Positions 35,644 to 44,054 are shown, numbered from the stretch's first letter. The stretch is 64,000 nucleotides of DNA from G963674955 sp963674955 (GCA_963674955.2 CAXXKR010000004.1:992001-1056000); one strand, 5' to 3'. Notes: generated from the letters alone by a model not told the origin. Program-made: numbers and translations.

Positions 35644-35659
35644 TGCAACATGCGAGCCA
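35644..35659 (-). promoter_or_regulatory. Sigma-54 promoter of the flgF operon
   Basis: On the minus strand TGGCTCGCATGTTGCA matches TGGCACG-N4-TTGCW with one difference and has the required GG-N10-GC. It ends 30 bp before the flgF ATG, so the transcript would start about 20 bases before the start codon. Confidence 0.75.
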
Positions 35660-35715
35660 ACCAAAAAACGCCGGACATATTTCATGGACGACCGAAAAAC
35701 AGGCAGAACCGCCCG

Positions 35716-35743
35716 TTGACAAAAAAAAGATAGGTCTTATTGT
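35716..35743 (+). promoter_or_regulatory. Candidate sigma-70 promoter before the structured leader
   Basis: TTGACA (35716-35721), a 16-bp spacer and TATTGT (35738-35743). Transcription from here would enter the hairpin region at about 35751 and continue towards tRNA-Gly and rimP. Confidence 0.45.
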
Positions 35744-35750
35744 ATTATTA

Positions 35751-35850
35751 GCCTGGGACGCAGGTTCAGGCTTTCGGCTTAGGGAACCAACAAGAACAGA
35801 AGTGGACAATTAAAACATAAACGTTCCAGCCGAAGACCTGCACGGCGTCG
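35751..35850 (+). ncRNA. Candidate structured RNA or leader upstream of tRNA-Gly/rimP
   Basis: An imperfect long hairpin: GACGC (35757-35761), CAGG (35767-35770), CTTTCGGCT (35771-35779) and GGAAC (35783-35787) pair in register with GCGTC (35845-35849), CCTG (35837-35840), AGCCGAAG (35828-35835) and GTTCC (35823-35827), around an A-rich 35-nt loop. No open reading frame fits the region, and a candidate promoter lies just upstream. It does not match 6S, SRP or tmRNA patterns that I can recall. The strand is uncertain because the same stem forms on the minus strand, upstream of the flgF promoter. Confidence 0.4.
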
Positions 35851-35969
35851 CCGGGCTTCTTCAATGCCTCAGCCCCGCCTGGACGTTTCTTCCGGGCGAA
35901 TCATCCGACCCGACGACATCATTTTCCGCACAATAGGGTTTCCCGGCCCGCGCAGCAGAAAAACAAGAG

Positions 35970-35998
35970 TTGACAACGGCTACAGGTATGTCTAAATA
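35970..35998 (+). promoter_or_regulatory. Sigma-70 promoter for tRNA-Gly
   Basis: TTGACA (35970-35975), a 17-bp spacer and TAAATA (35993-35998), 13 bp before the tRNA 5' end; the start site is at most a few bases before the mature tRNA. Confidence 0.8.
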
Positions 35999-36011
35999 GT
36001 GTCGTTTCAGA

Positions 36012-36087
36012 GCGGGTGTAGCTCAGTTGGTAGAGTACAAGCTTCCCAAGCTTGGTGTCGCGGGTTCGACCCCCGTCACCCGCTCCA
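36012..36087 (+). tRNA. tRNA-Gly(CCC)
   Basis: A 76-nt tRNA with encoded CCA. Acceptor GCGGGTG/CACCCGC, discriminator U. The anticodon stem-loop CAAGC-TTCCCAA-GCTTG gives anticodon CCC (reads GGG). Placement just before rimP-nusA-infB parallels metY in front of the same operon in enterics. Confidence 0.96.
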
Positions 36088-36131
36088 AGGCCTATTTTGG
36101 TACAACCGCCTGTTTGTTTCGCTTTAAAGCC

Positions 36132-36161
36132 GGGTGGGCCTTAGGGCTCACCTTTTTTATT
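36132..36161 (+). terminator. Terminator/attenuator between tRNA-Gly and rimP
   Basis: GGTGGGCC and GGGCTCACC pair (eight pairs, one G-U) around a short loop, followed by TTTTTTATT. It ends 10 bp before the rimP ATG. It can end the tRNA transcript; if the operon is transcribed from the tRNA promoter, polymerase must read through it. Confidence 0.7.
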
Positions 36162-36170
36162 GGTGTTTGC

Positions 36171-36632
36171 ATGGCACGAAACGATTTGGAAAAACGGCTT
36201 CACGAGCTGATCGACCCAGTGGTGGAATCATTTGGCCTGGATTTGTGGGGATTCACCATCGGGCAGGCGGGACACAGGCGGGTGCTCAAGATATACGTCG
36301 ATTCCCCCAACGGGGTTAACATCGACCAGTGCGCACAGGTGAGCAGGCACGTGGGCCTGAACATTGAAGTCGAGGACGCAATTCCCGGGGCCTACACCCT
36401 GGAAGTGTCCTCGCCGGGGCTGGAAAGAGTTTTCTTTTCCCCTTTGCAGATGCACGCTTACATTGGCCGCGAAATAGATGTAAAACTTCATGAGGCCCTG
36501 AACGAACGAAAGAGCTTTCACGGCACCATAACAAGCGCGGCGGACGATTCCTTCACCCTTGATGAAAACGGAGAAAGAATCGAATTCGACTGGCAACTGA
36601 TCAAACGCGCCAAGCTTGTGCATAATTTTTAA
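36171..36632 (+). CDS. rimP: Ribosome maturation factor RimP
   Basis: A 153-residue RimP. Motifs: LHELIDPVVESFGLDLWGF, LKIYVDSPNGVNIDQCAQVSR and AYTLEVSSPGLER, followed by the SH3-like C-terminal domain. It acts in 30S subunit assembly. The ATG at 36171 is the natural start; the open frame continues upstream into the tRNA, but that part is not protein-like. Its ribosome-binding site is weak, and a terminator hairpin ends 10 bp upstream, so initiation may depend on read-through RNA folding. Confidence 0.94.
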   Translation: MARNDLEKRLHELIDPVVESFGLDLWGFTIGQAGHRRVLKIYVDSPNGVNIDQCAQVSRHVGLNIEVEDAIPGAYTLEVSSPGLERVFFSPLQMHAYIGREIDVKLHEALNERKSFHGTITSAADDSFTLDENGERIEFDWQLIKRAKLVHNF

Positions 36633-36657
36633 AAACAACTGATCAAGAGGACTGAAA

Positions 36658-38037
36658 ATGTCTGAACTAAAAAAAGCAATCGATCAGATCAGCAAGGACA
36701 GAGGGATCGACCGCGATCTGCTCATCGACACGCTTGAAGAGGCCGTGCGCTCTTCCGTGGCCCGCAAATACGGCGAGGACATGGATATCGAGGTCAACTT
36801 CAACGAAGAGACCGGCGAAATCGACGTTTACCAATTCAAGGTCGTGGTCAAAGAGATCACGGACGACGTAAGCGAGATTCAACTGGAGGAAGCCAGGACC
36901 CATGATCCGGCCGTACAGCTGGACGACGAGATGGGCTTCAAGCTGAACATTGAAGATTTGGGAAGAATCGCCGCCCAGTCCGCAAAACAGGTCATCATCC
37001 AGCGCATGCGCGACGCAGAGCAGGAAATCATATACGAGGAATACAAGGACCGGATAGGAGAAATCGTGTCCGGCATCATCCAGCGTCGGGACCGCACCGG
37101 CTGGATCATAAATATGGGGCGCACCGAAGCCCTGCTTCCCAAGGACGAACAGATCCCCCGCGAAAGGTACAAACGGGGCGACAGGGTCCAGGCCTACATC
37201 ATCGACGTTCAGAAAGAATCCCGCGGCCCGCAGGTCCTTGTCTCCAGGTCGCATCCCGACTACATGGCCACCCTGTTCGACCGCGAGGTGCCCGAAGTGT
37301 CGGACGGCACCGTCAAGATCATGGGCGTGGCTCGCGATCCTGGCCTCAGGGCCAAGGTGGCTGTCCAGTCCAGGGACAGGGATGTGGACCCGGTTGGCGC
37401 CTGCGTCGGCATCAGGGGGTCGCGCATTCAAAACGTGGTGCAGGAACTCAAGGGCGAACGCATAGACATCGTGGTCTGGAGTCCGGACATCGCCATGTAC
37501 GCCCAGCACGCCCTCTCCCCCGCAGTTGTGACCCGCATAACAGTGGACGAGGAAGAGAACATGCTGGAAGTGATCGTGCCCGACGATCAGCTTACCCTGG
37601 CCATTGGCCGCAAGGGACAGAACGTGAAGCTGGCCTCCAAGCTTCTGGGCTGGAAAATAGACATCTTTACCGAAAGCCGTTACGGCGAACTTAATGCCGC
37701 CAGGCAAGGCCTGGACCAGGTGGCCAGCGTTGCCGAGGTCAACATGGGCAACTTCATTTCGGCCGGATTTGAAACCCTCGAATCCCTGACCAAGGCCACC
37801 AACGAAGAGCTGCTCGCGGTGGAAGGCCTGACCGAATCGAAAATCTCGGACCTGCGCGCAGCCATCAATCTGCTGGGCATTCCCACGGAAACCGAGCCGA
37901 CGGAAGAAGAGGCTGAGATCGAGGCCAATACCGAAGTGGAGACAGAGGCTGAAGAAGCCGCGGTCGAGGAAAAAGAAGAAAAACAGGCTGAAACTTCCGA
38001 GGCTTCCCAAGAGGAGTCCGAGGACAAGGCCGAGTAA
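36658..38037 (+). CDS. nusA: Transcription termination/antitermination factor NusA
   Basis: A 459-residue NusA: N-terminal RNA-polymerase-binding domain (1-125), S1 domain (about 135-200; GRTEALLPKDEQIPRERYKRGDRVQAYI region), two KH domains with GACVGIRGSRIQNVVQEL and IGRKGQNVKLASKL, one helix-hairpin-helix segment near 370-410, and a very acidic low-complexity tail of about 50 residues (runs of E with T/A). The acidic tail is longer than usual and might mimic RNA or autoinhibit, as the C-terminal repeats do in E. coli. Confidence 0.97.
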   Translation: MSELKKAIDQISKDRGIDRDLLIDTLEEAVRSSVARKYGEDMDIEVNFNEETGEIDVYQFKVVVKEITDDVSEIQLEEARTHDPAVQLDDEMGFKLNIEDLGRIAAQSAKQVIIQRMRDAEQEIIYEEYKDRIGEIVSGIIQRRDRTGWIINMGRTEALLPKDEQIPRERYKRGDRVQAYIIDVQKESRGPQVLVSRSHPDYMATLFDREVPEVSDGTVKIMGVARDPGLRAKVAVQSRDRDVDPVGACVGIRGSRIQNVVQELKGERIDIVVWSPDIAMYAQHALSPAVVTRITVDEEENMLEVIVPDDQLTLAIGRKGQNVKLASKLLGWKIDIFTESRYGELNAARQGLDQVASVAEVNMGNFISAGFETLESLTKATNEELLAVEGLTESKISDLRAAINLLGIPTETEPTEEEAEIEANTEVETEAEEAAVEEKEEKQAETSEASQEESEDKAE

Positions 38038-38043
38038 ATTATA

Positions 38044-38274
38044 TTGAAAGAAAAGGGTAAGGCCGACCTCGGCCCCATCCGGATGTGCGCGATCTGCCGC
38101 AAACGGTTCCCCAAGAGGGAACTCATGCGCTTCGCCTGCCGGGACAATGGGACCAGGCTGATCCCTGATCCTGAGCAGAAATTGTCTGGTCGGGGTAAAT
38201 ATGTATGTTCCCAGGCTAAATGCCGGGAAAAATTTCAAAGCGCTACGGGGCTGCGGAATATTCAAGGGGGATAA
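38044..38274 (+). CDS. ylxR: YlxR family RNA-binding protein
   Basis: A 76-residue YlxR/DUF448 protein with the hallmark RMCAICRKRFPKRELMRF and GRGKYVCSQAKCREK, four cysteines that could bind a metal. YlxR proteins are thought to bind RNA and, in some bacteria, affect RNase P. It starts with TTG 6 bp after nusA and ends 3 bp before infB, the usual place of ylxR. Confidence 0.88.
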   Translation: MKEKGKADLGPIRMCAICRKRFPKRELMRFACRDNGTRLIPDPEQKLSGRGKYVCSQAKCREKFQSATGLRNIQGG

Positions 38275-38277
38275 TTA

Positions 38278-41073
38278 ATGTCCACAAAGGTCAGAGTCAA
38301 AGACCTTGCTGCCCAATTCGGAGTCAGCAACAAAGATATTATTCAGCATCTTCGGGAAGTCGAGGTTCAAGTGAAAAGTCACATGAGCAGTATCGAGCCT
38401 GAAGACGTTGAAAAGCTCAAAACCGTGTTGAAGAACCCCGACCAGAAGACTTCGCAGGTTGTCAGCCGCGAAGTCGAGCCCGGCATCATTGTCAGGCGCA
38501 GAAAGGCCCGCCCCAAAGCGGCCGAGACGGCAGACGAGCAGGAAGAGGCCCTGGCCGACGAGAGCAAGGAAGAAACGCCTGTCGAGGCCAAGGAACCCGT
38601 AGTCGATAAAGCCGAGGAAGAGGCAGCCCCCGCCAAAAAATCCCCGGCCAAGAAAACCAAGAAGGCAGCCCCCAGGAAAGAACAAGTCGCCAGGATCATC
38701 CAAAGACCGAAGTCGGAGGAGGAACCTGTAGAAATTTCAGAGGTAAAAACCGAGGAGGAGGTTGCCGAAAAGCCCGAAACCACGGTGCCGCCGACGCAAG
38801 AGGTCGAGACCCAGGAGCTGAAGCCCGCCGACGCACAGGCTGAAGATGCGGCCAAGGCCGCGGCGCCTGTCGAGGACGCCCCGATAAGCGACGAGACCCC
38901 CGCGCAGACCGTTGCGGAAGAAGTCTCGGACAGGCAGTCCAAAAAGGTCAAGAAAAAGAGAAGGACTGCTGCCCCTGAACCCCAGGTACGCGTTATTTCC
39001 CGTCCCGACCCCAGCCAGGTCAAACCTACGGAGCCCAAGAGTCCGTCCCGTCCGAGCGTAGGCAGAAAAAGCCGTCCGGCCCCCTCCTCCGCTCCGACCG
39101 AACCGGGAGGCGTGGACCCGGCCGATGGCCGCAAGCGCAAAAAACGCGTTGTGGAATTCACTCATGACAAAAAGGAACAGGGCTGGAAAAAAGGCAAAAA
39201 GCAGGACGGCGGGTCCCAGGATAAATTTATAGGCGCAGGCAAGGGGCGCCGGAAAAAGGGCAGACAGCCCGCAATCCACACTCCCGAACCTTCGGGGACG
39301 CAGCCCCTCAAGGCTGCCAAGCGCAAGATCAGGATCGACGAGGCCATCCGCTTGAGCGACATGGCCAAACAGATGGGCGTCAAGGCCCAGGAACTGATCA
39401 AGGCCCTGTTTGGTCTCGGCGTCATGGCCACCATCAACCAGTCACTTGATCTTGATACGGCGACTCTGGTCGCCTCCGAGTTCGGCTATGAGGTTGAGAA
39501 TGTCACTTTCGACGAGCAGGAATTCCTCATTCCCGTGGAAAAGGACAAGCCCGAAGAACTGAAGCCCAGGCCGCCCATCGTGACCATCATGGGCCACGTC
39601 GACCACGGCAAGACATCCCTGTTGGACGCCATCCGCAAGACCCACGTCACCGACGGCGAGGCCGGCGGCATAACCCAGCATATCGGAGCGTACCACGTCA
39701 CCACGAAACGCGGCGACATCGTCTTTCTGGACACTCCGGGCCACGAGGCCTTTACAACTATGCGCGCCAGGGGCGCCCAGGTGACAGACATCGTCATCCT
39801 GGTCGTGGCCGCCGACGACGGCGTCATGGACCAGACCCGCGAAGCCATCAACCACTCCAGGGCCGCAGGCGTGCCCATTGTCGTGGCCGTGAACAAGATC
39901 GACAAGGAAGGGGCCAACCCGGACAACGTGAAACGGGAACTGGCCGAGCACGGCCTTGCTCCGGAAGACTGGGGCGGGGACACCATCTTTGCCAACGTTT
40001 CCGCGAAAAAGGGAACCGGCCTTGACGAATTGCTGGAACTTGTCCAGCTCCAGGCGGAAGTCATGGAACTCTCGGCCAACCCGGACAAGCCCGCCAGAGG
40101 CCACATAGTCGAGGCGCGGCTGGACAAGGGACGCGGACCAGTGGGCACAATGCTCATGGCCGAGGGCACCTTGAAACAGGGCGACGCATTCGTCTGCGGC
40201 GTGCATTTCGGCAAGGTCCGGGCCATGTTCACGGACCAGGGGCAGAAGACGCACAAGGTCGGGCCTGCCATTCCCGTTGAAATCCAGGGCTTTGACGGAC
40301 TGCCGGAAGCCGGTGACGAGTTCGTTGTCGTGGCCGACGACAAGGTCGCGAGGCGCATCGCCCAGACCAGGATGTCCAAACAACGCGAAAAGGAACTGGC
40401 CGGCAAGACCAAGGTCACCCTCGAGTCCTTCCTGGCCTCCAGGCCGGATCAGGAGGCGCAGTCCCTCAATCTGGTCATCAAGGCCGATGTGCAGGGTTCC
40501 CTTGAGGCCGTGAACGAGGCATTGCAAAAGCTCAGCACCGACGAAATCAAGATCGAGGTCGTGCACGGCGCCACAGGAGCGATCACTGAATCGGACATCC
40601 TGCTCGCTTCCGCCTCCCAGGCCATCATACTTGGATTCAACGTGCGTCCGGAAGCACGGATCAAGGACATCGCGGAAACCGAAAAGGTGGAGATCAGGTT
40701 CTACGACATCATTTACAAGCTGGTTGCCGAGATCAAGGCGGCCATGTCCGGAATGCTCGCACCGGACATCGAAGAGGTCTACCTCGGACAGGCCGAGGTG
40801 CGCGACACCTTCAGCGTTTCCAAGATCGGGACCATCGCCGGCTGCTTCGTGGTGGACGGAAAGCTGTCCAGAAACGCCCAAATTCGCCTGTTGCGCGACG
40901 GTGCGGTCATCTATACCGGCAGCCTGGCTTCCCTCAAGAGATTCAAGGACGACGCCAAGGAAGTGGCCAAGGGCTACGAATGCGGCGCCAGCCTGGAGCG
41001 TTTCAACGACATCAAGGTCGGCGACCTCATCGAAGCATTTGAGGAAAAAGAGGTGGCCCGCACCCTGGACTAA
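38278..41073 (+). CDS. infB: Translation initiation factor IF-2
   Basis: A 931-residue IF-2. The N-terminal domain (1-50, VKDLAAQFGVSNKDIIQHL) is followed by a 300-residue linker rich in E, K, A and P, a second IF2_N domain (about 350-410), and the G domain with GHVDHGKTSLLDAIRK, DTPGHEAF and NKID. Domains II to IV follow to the end, with the C-terminal domain (VYLGQAEVRDTFSVSKIGTIAGC) that binds fMet-tRNA. Internal ATG codons exist in the linker, but no strong ribosome-binding site suggests a short isoform. Confidence 0.98.
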   Translation: MSTKVRVKDLAAQFGVSNKDIIQHLREVEVQVKSHMSSIEPEDVEKLKTVLKNPDQKTSQVVSREVEPGIIVRRRKARPKAAETADEQEEALADESKEETPVEAKEPVVDKAEEEAAPAKKSPAKKTKKAAPRKEQVARIIQRPKSEEEPVEISEVKTEEEVAEKPETTVPPTQEVETQELKPADAQAEDAAKAAAPVEDAPISDETPAQTVAEEVSDRQSKKVKKKRRTAAPEPQVRVISRPDPSQVKPTEPKSPSRPSVGRKSRPAPSSAPTEPGGVDPADGRKRKKRVVEFTHDKKEQGWKKGKKQDGGSQDKFIGAGKGRRKKGRQPAIHTPEPSGTQPLKAAKRKIRIDEAIRLSDMAKQMGVKAQELIKALFGLGVMATINQSLDLDTATLVASEFGYEVENVTFDEQEFLIPVEKDKPEELKPRPPIVTIMGHVDHGKTSLLDAIRKTHVTDGEAGGITQHIGAYHVTTKRGDIVFLDTPGHEAFTTMRARGAQVTDIVILVVAADDGVMDQTREAINHSRAAGVPIVVAVNKIDKEGANPDNVKRELAEHGLAPEDWGGDTIFANVSAKKGTGLDELLELVQLQAEVMELSANPDKPARGHIVEARLDKGRGPVGTMLMAEGTLKQGDAFVCGVHFGKVRAMFTDQGQKTHKVGPAIPVEIQGFDGLPEAGDEFVVVADDKVARRIAQTRMSKQREKELAGKTKVTLESFLASRPDQEAQSLNLVIKADVQGSLEAVNEALQKLSTDEIKIEVVHGATGAITESDILLASASQAIILGFNVRPEARIKDIAETEKVEIRFYDIIYKLVAEIKAAMSGMLAPDIEEVYLGQAEVRDTFSVSKIGTIAGCFVVDGKLSRNAQIRLLRDGAVIYTGSLASLKRFKDDAKEVAKGYECGASLERFNDIKVGDLIEAFEEKEVARTLD

Positions 41074-41115
41074 CCCTTTGGGGGCGTCCAACTGTTGTGA
41101 GGCAGCGGTCAAGGC

Positions 41116-41421
41116 ATGATAATCGGCGTATTGAACCTGGAATTTCACCTGCACGGCAACAGCTCCCTCAAGGGCAAGCGCAAGGTGGCGTCGAGCCTCA
41201 AGCAGAAGCTCAGAAACAAGTTCAACGTGGCCGTGGCCGAGACCAGCCACCAGGACGTGCATGAAAAGCTTGTTCTGGGCGTGGTCACCCTTGGCAACGA
41301 AACCGCCATTGTGGAAAGCAGGCTGGCCAAGGCCCTGGCAATGGTCGAAGCCATATCCCCAGCGGAGTTGACCAATTGCGGGACTGAAATTTTTTCCAGC
41401 CGGGAGGCTGAAACCCGATGA
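41116..41421 (+). CDS. DUF503 (YlxP) family protein
   Basis: A 101-residue protein: MIIGVLNLEFHLHGNSSLKGKR and NVAVAETSHQDVHEKLVLGVVTLG are diagnostic of DUF503, a small ferredoxin-like fold of unknown function that is commonly placed between infB and rbfA. The stop overlaps the rbfA start by 4 bp. Its conserved place implies a role in ribosome assembly or initiation. Confidence 0.9.
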   Translation: MIIGVLNLEFHLHGNSSLKGKRKVASSLKQKLRNKFNVAVAETSHQDVHEKLVLGVVTLGNETAIVESRLAKALAMVEAISPAELTNCGTEIFSSREAETR

Positions 41422-41777
41422 AAATATCAAGCGGCAGGAGAGCCAGCCGTCTCGGCGACCAGATCATGCGCGAGTTGGCCAACATGCTCCTGGAGGAAAG
41501 CCAGGACCCCAGACTGGCCTTCGTCACCCTCAGCGGGGTGCGCATGAACAGCAATCTGCGCGTGGCCGAAATCCTGTTCACCCTGTCCGGCGGAGAAGAA
41601 AACCTGAAGGACGCGGAAGTCGCCCTTGAAAAGGCCAAGGGATTCTTGCGCTCCGGACTCGGCAAACGGCTGAAACTAAGATACTTGCCGGAACTGCGTT
41701 TCGTACACGACAGATTTCTCGAGGATATGATTTATGGCAAGCCCTGTCCGGGAAATAGCCCGGATAATCAAGAATAA
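41418..41777 (+). CDS. rbfA: Ribosome-binding factor A
   Basis: A 119-residue RbfA with a type II KH-like fold: RRASRLGDQIMRELANMLLEE, DPRLAFVTLSGVRMNSNLRVAEILFT and the ending LRYLPELRFVHDRFLEDMIYG. It binds free 30S subunits at cold shock and during 16S maturation. It begins inside the ylxP stop (ATGA), and its 3' end overlaps the nrnA start by 44 bp, a longer overlap than is usual in this operon. Confidence 0.95.
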   Translation: MKISSGRRASRLGDQIMRELANMLLEESQDPRLAFVTLSGVRMNSNLRVAEILFTLSGGEENLKDAEVALEKAKGFLRSGLGKRLKLRYLPELRFVHDRFLEDMIYGKPCPGNSPDNQE

Positions 41778-42702
41778 CGACGGATTTCTGATTGCGTCCC
41801 ACTACAACCCGGACGGCGACGCCATCGGCTCCACTGTTGCCCTTGGATTCATACTCAAGGCATTGGGCAAGAAATTCATCATGTACAATCCTTCGGGCCT
41901 GCCTGAACGTTTCAATTGGGTGGACATGCCCGGCCCCTTTCTGGATGTCCTGCCGGACGAGCCTCCGCAATGGACCTTCGTGCTGGACTGCGGCAACGCC
42001 GAAAGGTCCGGCTCGGCCCTTGTGAATTTCATGGAAGGACTAAACGTCGTGAACATTGACCATCATGTGAGCAATCCCGAATTCGGGACAGTGAACTGGG
42101 TGGACATGAAACAGCCCTCCGTGGGGTCCATGATCGCGCAACTGGCCAGGGAACTGGACATCCCCCTTTCCGAAGGCCTTGGCGAAGCCGTTTATCTCGC
42201 GCTGGCCACGGACACCGGGTTCTTCACATACGGCTCGACCACAGCCGAATCCCACGATCTTGCGGCTGAGATCCTGCGCCTGGGCCTCGAACCCGGCCCC
42301 ATCAGCGCCAAGATCACCAACCAGTGGTCATTGAACCGCATGCGCCTCTGGCACAGGGCCATCGGCAAATTGGAGCTGCACCACGACAAGCTTACCGGAC
42401 TGGTCTGCATCACCAAAGAGGATTTCACCAAGACCGGTGCGGCCATCCCGGACACCGAAGGATTGATCAACATCGTCCGCAGGTTGAGGGGCATTAGAAT
42501 TTCAGCCATACTCAGGGAAAACGGGGCCGGGGTTTACAAATTCAGCCTGCGTTCCCACGGCAAGGACAACGTCCAGGCCATAGCGGCGACTTTCGGCGGC
42601 GGCGGACACATAAACGCCGCAGGCGGCCAGATCAACGCCGACCTGGACTCGGCCAAAAAGCAATTGCTGGCGGCCATTGGCGAAGCCCTGAATCTGGTGT
42701 AG
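41734..42702 (+). CDS. nrnA: DHH-family oligoribonuclease/pAp phosphatase NrnA
   Basis: A 322-residue DHH-DHHA1 phosphoesterase: ASHYNPDGDAIGS (motif I, where DHH enzymes have H-x-x-P-D-x-D), FVLDCGNAERSG, NIDHHVSNPEFG (DHH motif), ALATDTGFFTYGST, and the C-terminal DHHA1 GGGGHINAAGG. NrnA degrades short RNA oligomers and 3'-phosphoadenosine 5'-phosphate. The start at 41734 overlaps rbfA by 44 bp. Confidence 0.93.
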   Translation: MASPVREIARIIKNNDGFLIASHYNPDGDAIGSTVALGFILKALGKKFIMYNPSGLPERFNWVDMPGPFLDVLPDEPPQWTFVLDCGNAERSGSALVNFMEGLNVVNIDHHVSNPEFGTVNWVDMKQPSVGSMIAQLARELDIPLSEGLGEAVYLALATDTGFFTYGSTTAESHDLAAEILRLGLEPGPISAKITNQWSLNRMRLWHRAIGKLELHHDKLTGLVCITKEDFTKTGAAIPDTEGLINIVRRLRGIRISAILRENGAGVYKFSLRSHGKDNVQAIAATFGGGGHINAAGGQINADLDSAKKQLLAAIGEALNLV

Positions 42703-42706
42703 AATA

Positions 42707-43681
42707 ATGGGACGCAAACCGAAACGCAGTCCGCAACAGCTTGACGGCCTGCTGATTCTCGACAAGCCTTCCGGCCCGACTTCCGCCGGTTGCCTGAACG
42801 AGATCAAGCACAAGCTGAAGCAATACAAGATAGGACACGCCGGAACCCTCGACCCGCTGGCCACGGGAGTGCTCCTGGTTCTGCTGGGCCACGGCACGAA
42901 ACTGGCCTCCTACCTGACCGGAAGAGAAAAGACCTACCGGGGCAGGCTCAGGCTGGGACTGACCACGGACACCTACGACAGCCAGGGTGAAACCACCTCC
43001 GAGGCCGAGGTGAAGGCAACGCCCCAAGAGGTCCGTAACCAAATAGTTGCCTGGAAAGACTTGACAGAACAGGAAGTACCCGCCTATTCGGCGGCTAAAC
43101 ATAATGGCAAGGCCCTTTACTCTCTCGCGAGAGCGGGGCAGGATGTGCCGGTCAAGACAAAGACCATTGCTCTTTCAAATGTCGAAGTGCTGGATATCGA
43201 ACTCCCGATGGCGGAATTCAGGATAACATGCTCCGCAGGCACCTATGTACGTTCCCTGGTCCACAGCTTGGGGAAACGACTGGGATGCGGCGCCATCCTG
43301 ACCGAATTGACGCGCGAGAGCAGCCACCCCTTCGGGCTGGATGCCGCGCACCGTCTGGAGGACGTCCTCAATGAGCCGGAAAGGTTCCCGGAAAAGGTCA
43401 TACCTCTTTCGGAAGCCCTACCCCACTGGCCCAAATTCTGCCTGACCGGACCCCTGTCCGGACTGGTCAGAAACGGAGCCTGGCTGCCGGTCAACGAACA
43501 AGCCGGAGAAGCTCTTTCCGGAAAGCCCGGAGACCGGGCGATCTTCAAGAGCGAAGACGGCGTGCCGCTGGCCCTGGTGGAGGCGAAAATGAAGGACGAC
43601 CAACTGAGATGGGCGATTCTTAGAGGCCTGTGGAATAAACAGGCTTCCGCCGATGCGGATAGAAATCCAGCTTCGAAATAA
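42707..43681 (+). CDS. truB: tRNA pseudouridine(55) synthase TruB
   Basis: A 324-residue TruB: GLLILDKPSGPTSAG, KIGHAGTLDPLATGVLLV with catalytic Asp in GTLDPLA, YSAAKHNGKALYSLAR, and CSAGTYVRSLVHSLG. It modifies U55 in the T-loop of tRNAs. The C-terminal domain (about 245-324) is longer than the minimal PUA-like one. It lies 4 bp after nrnA and 30 bp before rpsO. Confidence 0.96.
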   Translation: MGRKPKRSPQQLDGLLILDKPSGPTSAGCLNEIKHKLKQYKIGHAGTLDPLATGVLLVLLGHGTKLASYLTGREKTYRGRLRLGLTTDTYDSQGETTSEAEVKATPQEVRNQIVAWKDLTEQEVPAYSAAKHNGKALYSLARAGQDVPVKTKTIALSNVEVLDIELPMAEFRITCSAGTYVRSLVHSLGKRLGCGAILTELTRESSHPFGLDAAHRLEDVLNEPERFPEKVIPLSEALPHWPKFCLTGPLSGLVRNGAWLPVNEQAGEALSGKPGDRAIFKSEDGVPLALVEAKMKDDQLRWAILRGLWNKQASADADRNPASK

Positions 43682-43711
43682 TGTCCAATCCAACAACAAG
43701 GAGGAACCGCT

Positions 43712-43981
43712 GTGGTAATGGATGCCGCTAAGAAAAGCGAAATCATCGAGAAGTACAAGGCGCACGAAGGCGATACTGGTTCGCCCGAAGTGCAGGTGGC
43801 ACTGCTCACCGAACGTATTACCTACCTGACTGACCACTTCAAGGTGCACAAGAAGGATTTTCACTCCCGCACCGGCCTGCTTAAACTCGTAGGCCAGCGC
43901 AGAAAGCTTCTGAACTACCTGAAGAAGAAAGACGTTCAGCGCTATCGCGAACTGATCCAGCAACTGGGTCTGCGCAAGTAG
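43712..43981 (+). CDS. rpsO: 30S ribosomal protein S15
   Basis: An 89-residue S15 with GDTGSPEVQVALLTERI, THFKVHKKDFHSRTGLLKLV-type central helices (here DHFKVHKKDFHSRTGLLKLV, residues about 41-60) and KKKDVQRYRELIQQLGLRK at the end. It binds the 16S central junction. The GTG start at 43712 has AGGAGG seven bases upstream; an ATG two codons later is also possible. Followed by a perfect 12-bp hairpin, then pnp. Confidence 0.98.
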   Translation: MVMDAAKKSEIIEKYKAHEGDTGSPEVQVALLTERITYLTDHFKVHKKDFHSRTGLLKLVGQRRKLLNYLKKKDVQRYRELIQQLGLRK

Positions 43982-43992
43982 CGATGAGAAGT

Positions 43993-44021
43993 CCGGGAAG
44001 GGTCGACGTGACCCTTCCCGG
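43993..44021 (+). promoter_or_regulatory. Long perfect hairpin between rpsO and pnp
   Basis: CCGGGAAGGGTC (43993-44004) pairs without mismatch with GACCCTTCCCGG (44010-44021), 5-nt loop, but no U-tract follows. In E. coli the rpsO-pnp gap holds an RNase III processing hairpin by which PNPase autoregulates; this could be the equivalent, or a Rho-aided stop. Confidence 0.6.
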
Positions 44022-44024
44022 CTA

Positions 44025-44054
44025 TTGACATTCGGCCGCACAGGAGAGTTTGAT
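44025..44054 (+). promoter_or_regulatory. Weak candidate promoter for pnp
   Basis: TTGACA (44025-44030) with TTTGAT (44049-44054) at 18 bp. A second stem (TTTTGCGA 44077-44084 with TCGCAAAA 44100-44107) lies downstream in the leader. The -10 is poor, so the promoter is tentative. Confidence 0.3.

Noticed and set aside
39442..41430. 662-codon open frame on the minus strand across infB and ylxP
   Set aside because: It is antisense to a certain gene, arises from GC-rich codon bias, and has no recognisable domain or ribosome-binding site.
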